From contig CAKZWV010000039.1 in NCBI GenBank assembly GCA_937922005.1, positions 1-64,000 on the forward strand: 64,000 bases of DNA, given 5' to 3'. Of this stretch, positions 53,317 through 61,705 are shown in pieces. Under the pieces are notes generated by a model that saw only the letters and a list, made by a program, of their open reading frames with translations, did not search any database and had not been told where the DNA came from. The stretch's first letter is position 1, and the number at the start of each line of letters is the position of its first letter. The position numbers and the translations under genes were made by a program. The stretch comes from an uncultured Clostridia bacterium. GTDB lineage: Bacteria > Bacillota > Clostridia > Saccharofermentanales > DTU023.

Positions 53317-54297
53317 ATGATGTTAAATGTTTCGGCTTCGCCCCATATTCGGGACAAGTCCACTACTTCACAAATCATGCGGGACGTCTTCCTGTCCCTG
53401 GTCCCAGCCCTCATTCCTGCCTATTTGGTCTTTGGGATTCGGGCTATTGTTGTTTGCCTGGTCTCGGTTGCCAGCTGCGTCGGCTTTGAAGCTCTCTGGA
53501 ACATCATGATTAAACGTCCCCAGACAATCAAAGACTTTAGCGCTGCCGTCACGGGCCTATTGCTCGCTTACAACCTCCCTGTCAGCATCCCTATCTGGAT
53601 TGTGATTGTGGGAAGTTTCTTGGCCATTATTTTATCCAAGCAGATCTTTGGCGGCCTGGGTTATAATTTCTCCAATCCAGCCATCACCGCCAGGGTCATT
53701 TTGCTGGTCTCCTTCCCGGCTCAGATGACGAATTTCATGTTAATGGCAGGGGACAAACTGGTCTCCTCCGCCACTCCCTTGGCTCAGCTCCGCTCTGGGG
53801 CCCTCAGCAATCCAGATTACTGGAATCTCTTTTTGGGCTATAAGGCAGGGTGTATTGGTGAGATCTCATGCCTCTTCTTGTTGATCGGGGCAGTCTACCT
53901 TCTCTTAAATGGAATCATCCAAGTCTGGATCCCCTTGAGCTTTTTGGGGACGACCACCCTTGTCATGGTTCTTGCGGGCCAAGATCCCCTGGTCCATCTC
54001 CTTTCGGGCGGCTTGATCCTTGGTGCCTTCTTTATGGCCACCGACTATGTCACCAGCCCCCCTACGATCCCGGGAAAGATTATTTTTGGCGTAGGCTGCG
54101 GCCTCCTCGTCGCCATCATGCGACTCTATTCCAATAGCGCAGAAGGGGTATCTTATGCCATCTTATTCATGAACATCCTCTCCCCCCACATCGAAAGTTG
54201 GACCAAGGCTGTACCGATTGGGCAAAAGCCCCTGCGGGAAGCTGCCAAGGCAAAAAAAGCTGCTGGCGGAGACCTTCCTGCAGCAGCCAATAAGTAA
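53317..54297 (+). CDS. rnfD: Rnf complex subunit D
   Basis: Integral membrane subunit related to NqrB, with about eight to nine helices and a covalently bound FMN; the likely attachment Thr is in SATPLAQL. It has ATDYVTSPPT near the end. The C-terminal tail is Lys/Ala-rich. AAAGGAGG precedes the ATG, 14 bases after rnfC. Confidence 0.97.
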   Translation: MMLNVSASPHIRDKSTTSQIMRDVFLSLVPALIPAYLVFGIRAIVVCLVSVASCVGFEALWNIMIKRPQTIKDFSAAVTGLLLAYNLPVSIPIWIVIVGSFLAIILSKQIFGGLGYNFSNPAITARVILLVSFPAQMTNFMLMAGDKLVSSATPLAQLRSGALSNPDYWNLFLGYKAGCIGEISCLFLLIGAVYLLLNGIIQVWIPLSFLGTTTLVMVLAGQDPLVHLLSGGLILGAFFMATDYVTSPPTIPGKIIFGVGCGLLVAIMRLYSNSAEGVSYAILFMNILSPHIESWTKAVPIGQKPLREAAKAKKAAGGDLPAAANK

Positions 54298-54314
54298 AGG
54301 GAAAGGAGTCATCT

Positions 54315-54887
54315 ATGAAAAAACTTAATGAAGGCGTGGCCCCAGTGATTATTCTCTGCGTCATCTGCCTCTTATCAACTGCCTTACTTGCCTTTACCAA
54401 TGAATTGACCATGGAAAAGAGAGAGGCCAATAAAGCAGCCGCCATTATGGCTTCCAAGAAGGGTATTTTCCCAGAAGCTGCGCAATTTGAAGATCTTCAG
54501 ATTCCAGCCAATCTCACAGAGATCTTTTCTATGGCCAATGTGGCTAAAAATGAGGCTGGAGAAGTCTTAGGTTATCTCGTTCAGACTTCAGCCAAGGGTT
54601 ATGGCGGCAAGGTCAACGCCCTGGTCGGCTTTGACAAAGAATACAAGGTCAAAGGGATTGACTTCCCGGACCAGCAAGAAACAGCGGGTTTAGGTGCTAA
54701 AATCGCCGAGCCTGCCTTCCAATCTCAATTCCCAGGAAAATCTATGGCAGAGTCCTTCTCCTTAGGAGATGGGTCCGGCAATACCGTTGATGCTATTTCC
54801 GGGGCTACGATCTCTTCCACGGCCGTAGTAAACGCTTTGAATCTTTCTGTGGAAAATCTACAAGCATTATTAGGAGGAAAGGAATAG
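54315..54887 (+). CDS. rnfG: Rnf complex subunit G
   Basis: Membrane-anchored flavoprotein subunit. One N-terminal helix (about 10-28); the covalent FMN motif is SGATISST near residue 160, with GYGGKV and ETAGLGAKI before it. Start preceded by AAAGGAG. Confidence 0.97.
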   Translation: MKKLNEGVAPVIILCVICLLSTALLAFTNELTMEKREANKAAAIMASKKGIFPEAAQFEDLQIPANLTEIFSMANVAKNEAGEVLGYLVQTSAKGYGGKVNALVGFDKEYKVKGIDFPDQQETAGLGAKIAEPAFQSQFPGKSMAESFSLGDGSGNTVDAISGATISSTAVVNALNLSVENLQALLGGKE

Positions 54888-54889
54888 AT

Positions 54890-55732
54890 ATGGCCACGCA
54901 AACTAAAAAAGCTACCCAAGAATTGACCAAAGGCTTTATCAAGGACAACCCCCTCCTAGCTCTCTTACTGGGAACTTGTCCCGCCTTGGCAGTCACCACC
55001 TCGGCCATCAATGGCCTGGGCATGGGCATTGCCATGACAGTCGTTTTGATCATGTCAAATGCTGTCATTTCCATCTTACGTAAGTTCATTCCCGATAAGG
55101 TTCGTATACCTTCCTATATCACCATCATTGCCTCCCTTGTGACCATCGTTCAGTTCCTGATGGAAGCCTATGCCCCTGAACTGAATAAGTCACTGGGAAT
55201 CTTCGTCCCCCTCATCACCGTCAACTGCATCATCTTAGGGCGGGCAGAAGCCTTTGCCAATAAAAACACCCTTGGCAGCTCCCTGCTCGACGCTCTCGGC
55301 ATGGGTGGGGGTTACACCCTAGCTCTCCTCTTCATGGGTATTGTCCGGGAAGTCCTCGGCAATGGCAGCTGCTTTGGCTGGGTCATTCCCTTTATGGGCG
55401 GAGACCACACCTTACAGCCCATGACCATCATGATCCTGCCTCCTGGCGGCTTCATGGCCTTTGGACTTGCTATGATCGTTTCAAAGCAACTTGTAGAGCG
55501 CTATTATGCCCGCAAGCCTGAAAAGATCCAGACGGCCAAGAGTGCCCATATGCTCCTCGATGATCCCGAAGAGCGGGCCAAGGCAGAAGAGGCAAAGAAA
55601 AAAGCCCCAGCAGGACCTGGAGCTAGTGTTCCTGCCCCAGCTAAGGCAGCTGTCAAAGAAGCGCCAAAGGCACCGGCTAAAGAACCAGCCCCAGCCAAGG
55701 CCCCGGCTCCAGCTACGCCAGCAGGAAATTAA
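54890..55732 (+). CDS. rnfE: Rnf complex subunit E with Ala/Pro/Lys tail
   Basis: Six-helix membrane subunit related to NqrD. Core motifs: NPLLALLLGTCPALAVT, PLITVNCIILGRAEAFA and DALGMGGGYTLAL. The last 75 residues are a cytoplasmic Ala/Pro/Lys tail with APAKAP repeats, which normal RnfE (about 200 aa) lacks. Starts three bases after rnfG. Confidence 0.97.
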   Translation: MATQTKKATQELTKGFIKDNPLLALLLGTCPALAVTTSAINGLGMGIAMTVVLIMSNAVISILRKFIPDKVRIPSYITIIASLVTIVQFLMEAYAPELNKSLGIFVPLITVNCIILGRAEAFANKNTLGSSLLDALGMGGGYTLALLFMGIVREVLGNGSCFGWVIPFMGGDHTLQPMTIMILPPGGFMAFGLAMIVSKQLVERYYARKPEKIQTAKSAHMLLDDPEERAKAEEAKKKAPAGPGASVPAPAKAAVKEAPKAPAKEPAPAKAPAPATPAGN

Positions 55733-55744
55733 GGGAGGTCTGAA

Positions 55745-56335
55745 ATGAACACCTATTTAATGATTTTATTCTCCATGATTTTGGTCAACAACATTGTTTT
55801 GGCAAAATTCTTGGGAATCTGCTCCTTCTTAGGACTCACAAAAGATTTAAAGAACTCCATGGGGATGAGCATGGCCGTTATTTTCGTCATGTTGGTAGCT
55901 ACTGGACTCACCTACCCCATCCACCACGGCCTCTTGACCCGGTGGAATCTAGAATATTTGGATACCGTCGTCTTCATTCTCGTCATTGCATCGGCCGTCC
56001 AGGTCATTGAAGCCATCATGCGTAAAACCCTGCCGGCCCTCTACCAAGCCCTAGGTATTTACCTCCCTCTCATCACCACCAACTGTGCCATCCTGGGTGT
56101 CATGATCTCCAACATTGCTGAGGACTATGGCTTTTTACAAGCCATGGTAGCAAGTCTTGGAGCTGGCCTAGGTTACACCCTAGCCATGTTCCTGTTTGCT
56201 GGGGTCGTCAATAGATTAAAAGCTGCAAATCCTCCCAAGTTCATGGAAGGGATGCCTTTAACCTTGATGGCTTCTGGGATTGTATCCGTTGCCTTTTTCG
56301 GCTTTAAAGGGATCATTGAATCCCTGTTTGGATAG
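55745..56335 (+). CDS. rnfA: Rnf complex subunit A
   Basis: Six-helix membrane subunit related to NqrE. 196 aa, typical; SMILVNNIVLAKFLGICSF at the start and PLITTNCAILGV in the middle mirror the RnfE pattern. These paired Cys-containing half-helices are thought to bind an intramembrane [2Fe-2S] cluster. GGGAGG precedes the ATG. Confidence 0.97.
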   Translation: MNTYLMILFSMILVNNIVLAKFLGICSFLGLTKDLKNSMGMSMAVIFVMLVATGLTYPIHHGLLTRWNLEYLDTVVFILVIASAVQVIEAIMRKTLPALYQALGIYLPLITTNCAILGVMISNIAEDYGFLQAMVASLGAGLGYTLAMFLFAGVVNRLKAANPPKFMEGMPLTLMASGIVSVAFFGFKGIIESLFG

Positions 56336-56352
56336 GAAGGAGCGTCTCATTC

Positions 56353-57270
56353 ATGAATCTTTGTATTAATCTTAACTCCATCCTTCTTTTTGCCTTAAAT
56401 ACCGGAGCTGTGATGAAGGCAACCCTCCTCATGACCCTAGTGGCTCTTTTTTGTGGGGTCGTTATCCTCCTTGTCTTCCGGGCTTTTGCCGTCAAGGTCG
56501 ATGAGACGGAAGCCATGCTGGGTGCCCTCCTACCCGGAGCCAACTGCGGTGGTTGTGGATATTCTGGCTGTCCTGGCTATGCCGCAGCACTCGCCTCTGG
56601 AAAGGAGACGGACTGCAGCAAGTGCACGGTTGGAGGCCAGGAAGTGGCTGCCGAATTAGCTGAAGCCCTAGGCAAAAAGGTGGGAAACTATGTTCCTGTC
56701 GTAGCCCAGATTTCTTGTCAAGGCTCTTGCCTTCATCAAAGAAATCGCTACCAGTATACCGGGGTTGATAGCTGCGCCTCCGCCACTACCCTCTACTCAG
56801 GCAGCGCCTCTTGCGTCTACGGGTGTCTGGGCCTTGGAGATTGTAAGGTTGCCTGTGAGTATGGGGCCATCCAGATTATCGATAACATCTGCGTCATTGA
56901 ACCAGAGAGATGTGTGGCCTGCGGAGCTTGCGAGCGGGCTTGCCCGAAGCATCTTATCCACATGCGTCCTAGGATTGAGGACCTCTACCAGGTCCGTTGC
57001 CGGAGCCATGAAAAGGGGCCCAAGGCCAAGGAAGCTTGTTCTAGTGCCTGTATCGGCTGTACCCTCTGTGTAAAAAAGTGTCCCTATGAGGCCATCACCA
57101 TGGACAACAACGTGGCAGTCATCGACCAGACCAAGTGCCACCACTGCAACGTCTGCTACACGGTCTGCCCCACTAAGGCCATTACCAAAGGCCTCATCAG
57201 TCCTACCACTGTGGAAAGTCTTGAAAACGCAGAGAAGAAGGCCAAGGCCCAAACCATCTATTCAGCGTAA
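56353..57270 (+). CDS. rnfB: Rnf complex subunit B, ferredoxin-like
   Basis: Iron-sulfur subunit that takes electrons from ferredoxin. One N-terminal membrane helix, then the Fes domain (LLPGANCGGCGYSGCPGYA), a Cys-rich middle and multiple ferredoxin-type clusters (CVACGACERACP, CIGCTLCVKKCP, CHHCNVCYTVCP). ATG 56353 has AGGAAGGAG 10 bases away; the ATG 20 codons on (MKATLL, with GGAG) is a plausible alternative. Confidence 0.97.
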   Translation: MNLCINLNSILLFALNTGAVMKATLLMTLVALFCGVVILLVFRAFAVKVDETEAMLGALLPGANCGGCGYSGCPGYAAALASGKETDCSKCTVGGQEVAAELAEALGKKVGNYVPVVAQISCQGSCLHQRNRYQYTGVDSCASATTLYSGSASCVYGCLGLGDCKVACEYGAIQIIDNICVIEPERCVACGACERACPKHLIHMRPRIEDLYQVRCRSHEKGPKAKEACSSACIGCTLCVKKCPYEAITMDNNVAVIDQTKCHHCNVCYTVCPTKAITKGLISPTTVESLENAEKKAKAQTIYSA

Positions 57271-57377
57271 AAAAGGCTCTAGCCCTAAGGAATTGGGGCC
57301 TTGCTAGCATTGAAAAGCCCCTGGGCCCAGCCTAATATTGAAGAACCTAGACTTTCCTAGATAAAAAAGATAAGCCG

Positions 57378-57415
57378 AAAAAGACCGCTTTTCGTAAGGA
57401 AAAGCGGTCTTTTTT
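57378..57415. terminator. Bidirectional terminator after rnfB
   Basis: AAAAAGACCGCTTTTC and GAAAAGCGGTCTTTTTT form a strong stem with T runs on both strands, closing rnfB (plus) and the zinc-ribbon gene (minus). Confidence 0.96.
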
Positions 57416-57439
57416 CGTTGATAAAAATGGAAGAGCAGC

Positions 57440-58123
57440 CTATAAAGCGCTCATGGCTTCGCACATGTTCCGACGCTTCGCATCATCCCAGTGGTAAACA
57501 AGGACCTCGGCAACTACCCAGATCAGGTAAAGAACATAAAAAACCGTTTGAATGTTGGGAATCAGGACACTGCCATAAGCTGCGCCCAATCTACTTTTAT
57601 ACTGTACATAAAAGCGGGGAATCTCTATGAAAAGCATCAATAAAACTACAATAATTAAGTTAATTACTATGCCTACCTTCCCCCGGTGGGTATGGAATCT
57701 CCAGATCTTGGGACCCAAGGCAAGTTGCAAAAACTTAGTTTGTTCATAGTGAGAATGTGTAAAATAAATCAAGGCAATAAAAAAGGCTCGACGGTAGAGA
57801 CTAGAAAGCCAAAGACTGCTTGGATCAGCATCAAAGCTTGGGAAGGAGATGGTATTTGGTGAAAGGATGATGAAAAAAACCAGAAGTAGCTCGAGCCCCA
57901 TTAAGACAAAAACGCTGGAAAAGAGGATTGTCTGCATGAGCTTTGAGGTTCGCACATAATCTTGGAAAGCCTTAATCTTGACATAGGCCAGGGGACGCTG
58001 TCGGTCATTTAAGGCTTGAAAATTCCCTTGAATGATCTCGGCACAGCGAGGACAACATAGAAAATGTTCATCAAAGTCGAAAAAGTTATATTTACATTTT
58101 GGGTTCGGGCACTGCAATTTCAT
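57440..58123 (-). CDS. Zinc-ribbon multi-pass membrane protein
   Basis: Unrecognised 227-aa protein. A zinc-ribbon-like N-terminus has CPNPKC and CCPRC (Cys at about 5, 10, 23, 24, 27). Four hydrophobic segments follow (about 65-90, 105-125, 152-172, 192-212). Possibly a small membrane sensor. Ribosome site AGAAAGGAG lies upstream. AT-richer than neighbours by eye. Confidence 0.78.
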   Translation of the reverse strand: MKLQCPNPKCKYNFFDFDEHFLCCPRCAEIIQGNFQALNDRQRPLAYVKIKAFQDYVRTSKLMQTILFSSVFVLMGLELLLVFFIILSPNTISFPSFDADPSSLWLSSLYRRAFFIALIYFTHSHYEQTKFLQLALGPKIWRFHTHRGKVGIVINLIIVVLLMLFIEIPRFYVQYKSRLGAAYGSVLIPNIQTVFYVLYLIWVVAEVLVYHWDDAKRRNMCEAMSAL

Positions 58124-58184
58124 ATTGAGCTCCTTTCTTTACAAGATAAGCTTTTTTAGCCTCTTAACCCTCTGAAAATCCCTC

Positions 58185-58796
58185 TTAAAAGAGGTGAATT
58201 CTCCTTTTTTCAGTGAGAATACATTTTACTTGGGCATCATGTGAATCACAGGGGACCCGGGGAACGATCTGAAATTCGGCCGCCAAAGCGATCTCATCCT
58301 GATGAAAATGTTCCAGGAAGCGGTCGTAGTAGCCGCCGCCAAATCCCATCCGATAGCCCTCTTCATCAAAAGCAAGGCCCGGCACGATCAAAAGATCAAT
58401 GTCCTGGGGGGCCACCAGGGGACAGGAGTCGTGGTTGGGCTCCAGGATCCCAGCATAGCCCGCCACCAGTTCGTCGAAGGAGCTAAAAACTCGGAAATCT
58501 AGTTGGCGAGTTTTACTAATCGTAACTGGCGAAGCAACTTTTTTGCCCTCCTCCCAGGCCCTAGCAATAATCCCTCGGGTATCCCACTCCGTTCCAAAGG
58601 AAATCGTCAAACCGACCAGATCAGCCCTGGCCCATTCCGGGCTGAGAAAAAGGCGACGTTGGAGGGTCGCCTCAATCTGACTTCGGTCCTCCGGGCTCAC
58701 TTGGGCACGCAACTCCTTCATCCGCTGACGAAAGGCCCGTTTTCTTGCCCGTACATCTTTAATCTGACCTATGCCCTTATTCCACTTCGCCATCAT
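58185..58796 (-). CDS. 5-formyltetrahydrofolate cyclo-ligase
   Basis: Converts 5-formyl-THF to 5,10-methenyl-THF using ATP. The 203-aa protein has RKRAFRQRMKELR at the start and the ATP-binding signature MGFGGGYYDRFL near residue 158. Lone gene between the zinc-ribbon and methylthiotransferase genes. AGGAGG is close to the ATG; codon 2 is also ATG. Confidence 0.95.
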   Translation of the reverse strand: MMAKWNKGIGQIKDVRARKRAFRQRMKELRAQVSPEDRSQIEATLQRRLFLSPEWARADLVGLTISFGTEWDTRGIIARAWEEGKKVASPVTISKTRQLDFRVFSSFDELVAGYAGILEPNHDSCPLVAPQDIDLLIVPGLAFDEEGYRMGFGGGYYDRFLEHFHQDEIALAAEFQIVPRVPCDSHDAQVKCILTEKRRIHLF

Positions 58797-58878
58797 AGCG
58801 CCTCCTTTTCTGCTGCTTGCACATGCTTTTATTTTACCGATCTGAATATTAGCTCCATTTTAGCACAGGACCTAGATT

Positions 58879-60585
58879 TTACTCTAGCTGGTCAGAGGTT
58901 TTGTAGGCGACCCCCAAGCCCCGACCCTCTGAAGCCCCCAGGATCCGAGCCTGGACCAGCTTCCCTGTGGCCTCCAGGGGCATCAGGATGAGGGCAGGAA
59001 GATAATTCCCGCTATAGCCCGAAACCAGGGTCCAGCGGTCTGTTCCTCCTGGGAGGGGGACTGGAGTATTTGCCTGCCAAGCAGCATAAATCTGCTTTTC
59101 CTCATCCTTCGCCTCCATTTCACCTAAAAACGTGATCGTGCTCCCTTGCTGTGCCTGGGCAAAGTCCTGGGCTAGCTGGTCGGCAAGGATCCCCGCCTCG
59201 GTCGCCCTCCGAGAGACCTCAGACGCCGCTATCTGGGGCCAACGAGCCGCCAGGGTCCCCACCCGGGGAGAATAGGGAAAGACATGAATGCGACTTAGAG
59301 GCAGATCGGCGATAAAATCCCGACTTTCCTCGAAATCCGCTGCGCTTTCATGGGGAAAGCCCACCATCCAGTCCGTCCCAAAGCCTGCCTCAGGCAAATA
59401 CTCCCGAATGCCTTCCACCACCTCAGTGTATTCTTCTTTGGTGTAGTCTCGGCCCATTTTGCGCAGGGTGGCATTGCAACCTGCCTGAAGGGAAAGGTGG
59501 AAGTAGGGGGCTAATTTAGGGTTGGCAACCAAGCCCTGAATGACGGGCGGGGTCATGCAGTGTGGCTCCAGAGAGCCAAGGCGGATACGGAAGCGACCGG
59601 GTAGGGCCGCTAAGTCGTCACAGAGCTCTACCAAAGCCATGGTATCCTGGCCCCAGTCTAAGCCATAGGAACAAAGGTGAATTCCCGTCAGGACCAGCTC
59701 TTCTACCCCACTAGCTAGGAGGGCCCGGGCCTCCTCTAGAATCTGGATCTTATCTCGGCTGCGTACGGGCCCCCGGGCTAGGCAAATGGCGCAATAGCTG
59801 CAGCGCCGATTGCACCCATCTTCGATCTTAATGGTCCCCCGGGTCAGGGTCTGATCCACCACCAGGCCTAGATCTTCAAAGTTAGTCTGCTCTTGGTTGA
59901 TCTGGTCTTGGTTGGTTTGCTCTTGATCTAGGGGTTTCGTCTCTTTCAAACTTGCCAGGCCCTCCGCCAGGCGACGACGTTGGCGGGCCTTAACCGCTTC
60001 AACCGCCTTAGTCAAAAAAGCCAAACGGTCCCGGGTTCCTCCTTGGACGTCGACCAGGTCGTCCATATCATGGAGCTCGGCCTCACAGCCCATGACCCCC
60101 AAAATGGCTTCAGGATTATTTCTTCGAATCCGCCGCAAGAATTGTCTAGCCTTCCGACCCGCCTCAGCCGTTACCGTACAAGAATTCAGAATAACCAGCT
60201 GACAGCTTTGCAAATATTCCTCTTCTGCATGCAAGAAGCCGATTTTGCTCGTAAAGCCCATGGTTTGCAGGCGCTGGCGACAGGCCTCAGCCTCGTACTG
60301 ATTGGTCTTACAGCCCTGTGAGCAAACTAAGGCCCGAGGAGCCTCGCCAAAAAGGCTTAGAAGTTCAGGATCCGGGCGCACCAGCTCAGGGGCTAGGCCC
60401 CGATAGCGATCTTGGCCCAACTTAGGGGGCAGTTTGTGAGGTAAGCCGGAGTCCGTCGAAAAGCAAGCTCCAGAATCTCTGGGAACTCCAGTCTGGCCCC
60501 CCTCGTCGGGAATCCAATGGATTTTCGCCGTCCGTGAAAGGACGCAGGCAATCGTAGTAGGTAACATCAAAGCTGAAAACATAAG
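58879..60585 (-). CDS. mtaB: MtaB-like tRNA threonylcarbamoyladenosine methylthiotransferase
   Basis: Radical-SAM enzyme adding a methylthio group to t6A at tRNA position 37. First cluster: CSQGCKTNQYEAE, NSCTVTAEA, MGCEAE. Radical SAM Cys triad: CNRRCSYC. A TRAM-like domain closes the protein. An 85-residue Trp/Pro-rich N-terminal extension and an insertion with QINQEQTN repeats (about residue 220) are unusual. I start at 60585, which has GGAG; an upstream frame to 60855 is AT-rich and unlikely. Confidence 0.92.
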   Translation of the reverse strand, partial: LMFSALMLPTTIACVLSRTAKIHWIPDEGGQTGVPRDSGACFSTDSGLPHKLPPKLGQDRYRGLAPELVRPDPELLSLFGEAPRALVCSQGCKTNQYEAEACRQRLQTMGFTSKIGFLHAEEEYLQSCQLVILNSCTVTAEAGRKARQFLRRIRRNNPEAILGVMGCEAELHDMDDLVDVQGGTRDRLAFLTKAVEAVKARQRRRLAEGLASLKETKPLDQEQTNQDQINQEQTNFEDLGLVVDQTLTRGTIKIEDGCNRRCSYCAICLARGPVRSRDKIQILEEARALLASGVEELVLTGIHLCSYGLDWGQDTMALVELCDDLAALPGRFRIRLGSLEPHCMTPPVIQGLVANPKLAPYFHLSLQAGCNATLRKMGRDYTKEEYTEVVEGIREYLPEAGFGTDWMVGFPHESAADFEESRDFIADLPLSRIHVFPYSPRVGTLAARWPQIAASEVSRRATEAGILADQLAQDFAQAQQGSTITFLGEMEAKDEEKQIYAAWQANTPVPLPGGTDRWTLVSGYSGNYLPALILMPLEATGKLVQARILGASEGRGLGVAYKTSDQLE

Positions 60586-60815
60586 GACTATCTCCTCTCC
60601 TCCCCACCCTGCTAGCCTTAGGCCGCAACAGGCAGATCCTAGCCAGGTTGACCTAGGCCCAGCCTCTCTAATGGCAGGCAGCTGGCTCCTTAGACGGTTC
60701 CGGCTGCGATCCCTGGTGGATATCAAAGATATTTGATATAAAAGAATAATTTGTAAAAAAAACGATGTCATTTTGGGTTGTTTGGGTGTCGACGCTAGAT
60801 AAAATCTTGTCGTTT

Positions 60816-60924
60816 TTTGTCGATTTAGAGTAGCTATAATCTTGACAAATTTCAAGAAAGATCCTACAATGAAGGCTAATTTTCAATAAAAAAAAGACTT
60901 CGACCTTTCGACACGGGTGTCGAA
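60816..60924. promoter_or_regulatory. Cluster of Spo0A-like boxes
   Basis: TTTGTCGAT at 60816-60824, TTCGACC 60899-60905, TTCGACA 60907-60913 and TGTCGAA 60918-60924. The last two are exact matches (opposite orientation) to the core of the published Spo0A box TTTGTCGAA/TTCGACAAA. Three of the boxes lie just downstream of the predicted transcription start, where Spo0A acts as a repressor (abrB-like arrangement). Confidence 0.55.
60842..60870 (+). promoter_or_regulatory. Consensus promoter for the small gene at 61003
   Basis: TTGACA (60842-60847), 17-base spacer, TACAAT (60865-60870). Transcription would begin near 60877, giving a 126-base leader. Confidence 0.8.
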
Positions 60925-61002
60925 AAAATCCTTAGTCGTTAACAAAAACTTAACATATCTTTCTAGCAGGGAATTGGGTGAAGTATAGAAAGGACTACCA
61001 TT

Positions 61003-61320
61003 ATGAAAAATCAGGACGATCAACATCGAATGCATACAGACGATGAAAACATGCCATGTCAGTCAGTCACTTATGAAAAACTTTCTGTAGACATGGCATT
61101 GAAGATCTTTAAATTGGCAGAAAGGGCCGCCTATAAGATCAAGGCCACGACCAACCAAGGAAGCTATTCTACGGACGTCGATTCTTTTGGTTGTTTCTTT
61201 GATTTAACTCAGCACCATAATGGGGTCATTATCCTACAGTCCCTAGGCCCTAAAGGTAATACCTTCATTCAAGACCTCTGGGGCTTGCAATTGTATCCCT
61301 CATCTGTCAAATATATCTAA
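61003..61320 (+). CDS. Small protein of unknown function under possible Spo0A control
   Basis: 105 aa, no recognised family. N-terminus polar with His/Asp, then a helix (EKLSVDMALKIFKLAERAAYKI) and a beta-rich half (FGCFFDLTQHHNGVIILQSL). AAAGGA precedes the ATG and a strong terminator follows at 61527. It has its own consensus promoter with Spo0A-like boxes, and stands alone, divergent from the mtaB gene. Confidence 0.72.
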   Translation: MKNQDDQHRMHTDDENMPCQSVTYEKLSVDMALKIFKLAERAAYKIKATTNQGSYSTDVDSFGCFFDLTQHHNGVIILQSLGPKGNTFIQDLWGLQLYPSSVKYI

Positions 61321-61705
61321 GCCCCACATCCCTCGTAGGCGGATCGTAAGCCTCGATAACCCATCATAACGCATCATAAACGTTTAGAAACTCGTATTTA
61401 CTATTTTAAATTACAATTAGCTGTAATCGATGATCATAAATCCGAAAAGGCATGAGCAGACTTTCGAAGTCAATACCAGCCATGTAGCTAATAAGCTGTC
61501 AATCTAAGTTCAGTGAATATCCCATTTTAACCGGCCTCGCCGGTTTTTTTATTTTCTCTTACCAAATTTTCTAAGACGAAGCCATGGTGGCCTCTCCAGT
61601 GCGGCGACAGTGGCCTCTCTGGCAAGGTTGCAGCAGCCTGCCAGCTGGAATGCAGCGGCCTGGCCGACCATCTCCACCTTAACGGTCTGAACGAGCCCTA
61701 GAGCC
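61321..61705. other. Gap between the small gene and RNase R
   Basis: AT-rich with short GCATCATAA repeats (near 61360-61380). No gene seen apart from the terminator. Confidence 0.5.
61527..61550 (+). terminator. Rho-independent terminator after the small gene
   Basis: AACCGGC-CTC-GCCGGTT stem followed by seven Ts. Confidence 0.93.

Larger units (their letters stand above)
2730..60220. repeat. Dispersed over-represented motif GGARTATTTGY
   Basis: GGARTATTTG occurs 20 times by eye. As written on +: 2730, 9823, 22310, 27581, 28026, 38082, 46574, 59063. As complement: 5432, 11899, 18038, 22501, 26800, 30443, 34635, 37978, 43253, 46856, 59394, 60210. Positions are first bases of the 11-bp hits. 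In all but one (26800) the next base is C or T. Most lie inside genes in different reading frames; two are intergenic (5432, 46574). Five GGATTATTTG variants occur at 14865, 24366, 29983, 35140 and 49872. Fewer than one copy is expected by chance. Confidence 0.75.

Noticed and set aside
60586..60855. N-terminal extension of the MtaB-like protein
   Set aside because: AT-rich, overlaps the promoter and Spo0A-like boxes; ribosome site supports 60585.
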